A stretch of DNA of 8,242 nucleotides from CAZUFB01 sp048173955 (GTDB lineage: Bacteria > Actinomycetota > Coriobacteriia > Coriobacteriales > UMGS124), in the NCBI GenBank assembly GCA_048173955.1, contig DBEYOB010000045.1, positions 1 to 8,242 on the forward strand, read 5' to 3'. The notes under the pieces are model-generated. The model did no database searches. It was not told the DNA's origin and saw nothing but the letters and a program-made list of their open reading frames with translations. Below, piece after piece: positions 5,505 through 8,242 of this stretch. The stretch's first letter is position 1. The number at the start of each line of letters is the position of its first letter. Made by a program: the position numbers and the translations under genes.

Positions 5505-6917
5505 CTAGGAGGCGTCGCGCCCGGAGGAGCCCAGCGCCTCGACGATCGACGGGCCGAGCATCGTCACGTCGCCCGCCCCCATGGTGAGCACGATGTCCCC
5601 CGGCTTGGCCGACGCCGCGATGCGCGCGACGACCTCGTGGCGGTTGGGCACGTAGTGGGCGTCAGCGTCGGGGCGGTGCGCCTTGATGGAATTGACGACC
5701 GTCTTGCCGGTGACCCCGGGAATCGGGGTCTCGCCCGCGGAGAACACGTCCATGACCAGCACCTCGTCGGCGGCGTCGAACGCCGGGCCGAACTGGTCGG
5801 CCAGGGTCTGGGTGCGCGAGTAGCGGTGCGGCTGGAAGACGACGTGGATCTTGCCGAAGCCCTGCGACGCGGCCGCCGCGAGGGTGGCGGCGATCTCGGT
5901 GGGGTGGTGGCCGTAGTCGTCGACGACGCGCACCCCGCCGGCCTCGCCCACCAGCTCGAAGCGGCGGTGCACCCCGCCGAACGCCGACAGGGAGCGGGCC
6001 GCCTCGTCGGTCGGCAGGCCGAGGACCTCGGCCAAGACGAGGACCGCCGTGGCGTTGAGGCAGTTGTGGTCGCCGGGGTTGTGGTCGAGGTGCACCCGCT
6101 CGCACGCCCCGCTGGGCAGGCGGACGGAGAACGCGTTGGTCCCCTCGGTGTGCTCGGGCGTGCAGACCGCGTCGTTGTCCGGGCCGAAGCCGTAGGTCAC
6201 GACGCGCCGGCCGCACGAGCGGGCGAGTTCGGGCAGGTGCGGGTCCTCGCCGCACACGATGAGGCAGCCGTCCTCGGGGACCGACGCCATGAGCTTGCAG
6301 AACGTCTGCTCGATCTCCTCGAGCGAGCCGTAGTGGTCGAGGTGGTCCGCCTCGATGTTCGTCACGATGACGATGTTGGGATCGAGGAAGAGGAACGACC
6401 CGTCGCTCTCGTCGGCCTCGGCGACGAAGTAGGGGCCCTCGCCGGAGTAGCCGTTCGTCTCATAGCCGTCGATGATGCCGCCGATCAGGAAGGTCGGCTT
6501 CTGGCCGAGGCCGACGAGCATCGTGGCGGCGAGCGACGAGGTGGTCGTCTTGCCGTGCGTGCCGGCGCAGGCGATCGTCACGGCGCCGCGCGAGAGGTAC
6601 GAGAGCATCTTGGCGCGGTGCCAGACCTCGATGCCGAGCTCGCGGGCGCGCTTCAGCTCGGGGTTGGACTCGGGGATGGCGGTCGAGATGACGACGACGT
6701 CGGGCTCGACGCGGTCGATGGTCGAGGCGGTGTGGCCGACCGTGACGTCGATGCCCGCGCGCACCAGCGAACGCGTGTAGCGCGACGCCTTGAGGTCGGA
6801 GCCGGTGACGACGTAGCCGCGCTGATGGAGCACGAGGGCGATGCCGCTCATGCCCGCGCCGCCGATGCCAATGAAGTGGACGCGCCGGAAGGCGTCCCGC
6901 TCGCTGTCGTGTCCCAT
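5505..6917 (-). CDS. murC: UDP-N-acetylmuramate--L-alanine ligase MurC
   Basis: 470 aa cytoplasmic ATP-dependent ligase that adds L-Ala to UDP-MurNAc, the product of the adjacent murB. The N-terminal domain binds the UDP sugar through HFIGIGGAGMSGIA (14-27). The central Mur ligase domain has the P-loop AGTHGKTTTSS (118-128), the metal/substrate motif VAEADESDGSF (165-175) and NIEADHLDHYGS (187-198). The C-terminal domain shows DDYGHHPTEI (333-342) and FQPHRYSRT (361-369). All three domains are complete. The ATG at 6915-6917 gives the usual short lead before HFIGIGG. The frame remains open upstream to 7328, but that part overlaps murG and has no family similarity. Its ribosome binding site may be folded into a hairpin (6923-6937). 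It follows murG by 77 nt and precedes murB by 24 nt. Confidence 0.97.
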   Translation of the reverse strand: MGHDSERDAFRRVHFIGIGGAGMSGIALVLHQRGYVVTGSDLKASRYTRSLVRAGIDVTVGHTASTIDRVEPDVVVISTAIPESNPELKRARELGIEVWHRAKMLSYLSRGAVTIACAGTHGKTTTSSLAATMLVGLGQKPTFLIGGIIDGYETNGYSGEGPYFVAEADESDGSFLFLDPNIVIVTNIEADHLDHYGSLEEIEQTFCKLMASVPEDGCLIVCGEDPHLPELARSCGRRVVTYGFGPDNDAVCTPEHTEGTNAFSVRLPSGACERVHLDHNPGDHNCLNATAVLVLAEVLGLPTDEAARSLSAFGGVHRRFELVGEAGGVRVVDDYGHHPTEIAATLAAAASQGFGKIHVVFQPHRYSRTQTLADQFGPAFDAADEVLVMDVFSAGETPIPGVTGKTVVNSIKAHRPDADAHYVPNRHEVVARIAASAKPGDIVLTMGAGDVTMLGPSIVEALGSSGRDAS

Positions 6918-6922
6918 GGTCT

Positions 6923-6937
6923 GGAAGGTCCCCTTCC
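6923..6937 (-). promoter_or_regulatory. Hairpin enclosing the murC ribosome binding site
   Basis: On the transcript strand GGAAGG, loop GGA, CCTTCC: a perfect 6 bp stem ending 5 nt before the murC ATG. The purine arm and loop contain the only good Shine-Dalgarno sequence (GGAAGGGGA), so folding would hide it. The surrounding 77 bp gap (6918-6994) shows no convincing promoter and no terminator. TAAGAT near 6966 resembles a -10 box but has no -35 partner. Confidence 0.45.
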
Positions 6938-6994
6938 CGTAAACGTCGGTTTGTTCGACACCAATCTTACCCGCAATGCGGGGGCCGGGCGGCC

Positions 6995-8113
6995 TCATCG
7001 CCGGAGCGCCGCACGTTCCACAGCATCTGCCAGACGCCCCGCCGCGCCGGCGCCGCCGAGCCCCTCGAGGCCGCGGCGCATGCGGTCGCGCAGCGCAGCG
7101 TCGTCGAGCACGCCGAGCAGCGCGGCGTCGAACGCGCCCCCGTCGAGCTCGCCGTCGTCGACGACCTTGGCCCCGCCGGCCTCGACGAGGTAGGCCGCGT
7201 TGGTCGCCTGGTGGTTCTCGGTCGCGTAGGGATAGGGGACCAGCAGGCTGGGGACGCAGCGCGCGGCGATCTCGGCCACCGAGCTCGCCCCGGCGCGCGA
7301 GAGCACGGCGTCGGCGGCGGCGAGGCACGACCCCATGTCGTCGATGTAGGGCATCACGCGCCAGCGCCCCGCCTCGTCACCCGAGAGGCGCAGGGAGGCC
7401 AGCGTCTCGTCGTAGTCGCGCTTGCCGGCGGCGTGCAGCACGTACAGGCCGTCGCGCGCCATGAGCTCGTCTTTGAGCCGCACGACCGTGCGGTTGATGT
7501 GCTGCGCGCCCAGGCTTCCGCCGAAGACGAGCAGCACGGTGGCGTCGGCGGGCAGCCCGAGCGCTGCGCGCGCCTCGTCGCGGCGCGGGGCGAGCACGCT
7601 GCGGCGGACCGGGTTGCCGCAGACGACCACCTCGGTCGAAGCCCCCAGCCTCCCGTCGAACGCCGCGCGCGAGGCGGGGTAGGTCAGCGCGAGGACGGCG
7701 GCCTTGCGCGCCAGCGCCTTGTTCGCCATGCCCGGCACCGAGTTCTGCTCGTGGAGCACGAGCGGCACCCCGGCCCGCGCGGCCGCGTCGGCGAGGGGGA
7801 ACGCGACGTAGGCGCCGAAGCCCACGGCGGCGTCGGGCCGCCCCTTCTCCGCGAACTCCGCGAGCACGCGCCGGCGGGCCGCCCTCATCTTCACGAGGGC
7901 CGTCACCGCGGTCCAGGGACGCGAACGGTCGAAGCCCGACACGTCGAGCCCCTCGAAGGGAAAGCCGTCGCGCGGCACCAGGTCTGCCTCCATGCCGCGG
8001 ACCGTCCCATAGAACCTCACCTCGTGCCCCCGGTCGCGCAGCTCCTCGGCAAGCGCGAGGGCGGGGTTGATGTGGCCGGCGGTCCCTCCCGCCGCAATCG
8101 CAACGACGCTCAT
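6995..8113 (-). CDS. murG: UDP-N-acetylglucosamine--undecaprenyl-pyrophosphoryl-MurNAc-pentapeptide transferase MurG
   Basis: 372 aa GT28-family glycosyltransferase on the inner face of the membrane. It transfers GlcNAc to lipid I to make lipid II, the substrate of FtsW. The N-terminal acceptor domain has the G loop GGTAGHINPA (9-18), a second G loop near GFGAYVAFP (98-106) and HEQNSVPGMANK (121-132). The C-terminal donor domain has GNPVR (166-170), GGSLGAQHIN (198-207), SRAGASSVAEIA (272-283) and PYPYATENHQATNA (293-306), which bind UDP-GlcNAc. Length is normal. The ATG at 8111-8113 overlaps the upstream TGA as ATGA and is preceded by GAGGAGGGA 8 nt upstream, a strong site inside the preceding gene. 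The last 20 residues are Ala/Gly/Arg-rich. Confidence 0.97.
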   Translation of the reverse strand: MSVVAIAAGGTAGHINPALALAEELRDRGHEVRFYGTVRGMEADLVPRDGFPFEGLDVSGFDRSRPWTAVTALVKMRAARRRVLAEFAEKGRPDAAVGFGAYVAFPLADAAARAGVPLVLHEQNSVPGMANKALARKAAVLALTYPASRAAFDGRLGASTEVVVCGNPVRRSVLAPRRDEARAALGLPADATVLLVFGGSLGAQHINRTVVRLKDELMARDGLYVLHAAGKRDYDETLASLRLSGDEAGRWRVMPYIDDMGSCLAAADAVLSRAGASSVAEIAARCVPSLLVPYPYATENHQATNAAYLVEAGGAKVVDDGELDGGAFDAALLGVLDDAALRDRMRRGLEGLGGAGAAGRLADAVERAALRR

Positions 8114-8242
8114 CGCATCCGTCCCTCCTCGTTGGTCTCCCGTATGCGGCGCGGGGTGCGCCCCGCGGCCGGCTCCCGACCGGCCGACGCGCCGGCCGGT
8201 TCCCCCGCCCCCGGCGTCCGGCGCGCGGGGGCCGTCTCGGAC
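8110..8242 (-). CDS. ftsW: C-terminal tail of the gene upstream of murG, probably FtsW (cut by the window edge)
   Basis: An open frame enters from the window edge and ends at TGA 8110-8112, overlapping murG by 4 nt. The 43 visible residues are Ala/Gly/Pro/Arg-rich and hydrophilic, ending RRIRETNEEGRMR. There is no catalytic or membrane segment in view. FtsW, the septal SEDS glycosyltransferase that polymerises lipid II, normally precedes murG in this kind of cluster and often ends in a basic cytoplasmic tail. The identity therefore rests on gene order; the coding call rests on the ATGA junction and the strong murG ribosome binding site inside it. The segment has several GC-rich inverted repeats, for example 8150-8167. 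Confidence 0.6.
   Translation of the reverse strand, partial: SETAPARRTPGAGEPAGASAGREPAAGRTPRRIRETNEEGRMR

Noticed and set aside
4614..7193. An 859-codon open frame on the plus strand opposite murB and murC
   Set aside because: Its translation is an Arg/Ala/Val/Asp-rich sequence with no family motif, and it lies exactly antisense to two proteins with all catalytic motifs intact. Long antisense frames are expected in GC-rich genes where stop codons are rare.
6918..7328. In-frame upstream extension of murC by 137 codons
   Set aside because: It overlaps murG in another frame and is Arg-rich without similarity. The Met at 6917 gives the usual MurC N-terminus.
8150..8200. GC-rich inverted repeats (8150-8167 with 7 bp arms; 8179-8200 with 7 bp arms) near the upstream end
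   Set aside because: They lie in the coding tail of the gene before murG, have no U tract, and are expected by chance in a stretch made almost only of G and C.
1..8242. Search for a novel accessory system (toxin-antitoxin, phage defence, biosynthetic or mobile genes)
   Set aside because: All coding space is taken by conserved division and wall genes on one strand. No insertion sequence ends, tRNA, att-like repeat or composition break indicating transfer was seen.

Overview
The window is one gene cluster, all read from the minus strand. It is the downstream half of a division and cell wall (dcw) cluster from a high-GC Gram-positive bacterium. In transcription order (high to low coordinates) it holds the 3' end of a probable ftsW, then murG, murC, murB, ftsQ, ftsZ, pgeF (ylmD/yfiH), yggS (ylmE) and the 5' end of sepF. 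Every complete gene is recognised by family motifs. No tRNA, rRNA, CRISPR array, insertion sequence or prophage gene was seen. The longest stretch without a gene is the 220 bp between ftsQ and ftsZ.

The base composition (G+C clearly dominant, about two thirds or more by eye), the absence of ftsA, and the ftsZ-pgeF-yggS-sepF tail point to Actinomycetota. Having murB between murC and ftsQ, and the overall style of the FtsZ protein, suggest class Coriobacteriia (the Eggerthella/Adlercreutzia side). That placement is inference from recall, not a database result.

Layout. 8242-6995: probable ftsW tail, then murG overlapping it by an ATGA junction. 6994-6918: a 77 bp gap with a small hairpin over the murC ribosome binding site. 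6917-4566: murC and murB. 4615-3329: ftsQ, overlapping the end of murB by 50 nt. 3328-3109: an AT-richer leader with a promoter-like TTGACA box and two palindromes, probably the separate promoter of ftsZ. 3108-373: ftsZ, pgeF and yggS, tightly packed. 372-271: a 102 bp gap. 270-1: sepF, cut by the window edge.

How they work together: MurB and MurC make and extend UDP-MurNAc, and MurG adds GlcNAc to form lipid II. FtsW polymerises lipid II at the septum, and FtsQ links that machinery to the FtsZ ring. SepF ties FtsZ to the membrane in lineages without FtsA. PgeF and YggS are housekeeping proteins (peptidoglycan precursor proofreading and PLP homeostasis) often carried next to ftsZ.

This is mostly an ordinary core region. 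The items most worth a second look are the extracellular C-terminal extension of FtsQ (an acidic low-complexity linker ending in three aromatic repeats) and the palindrome-rich ftsZ leader.
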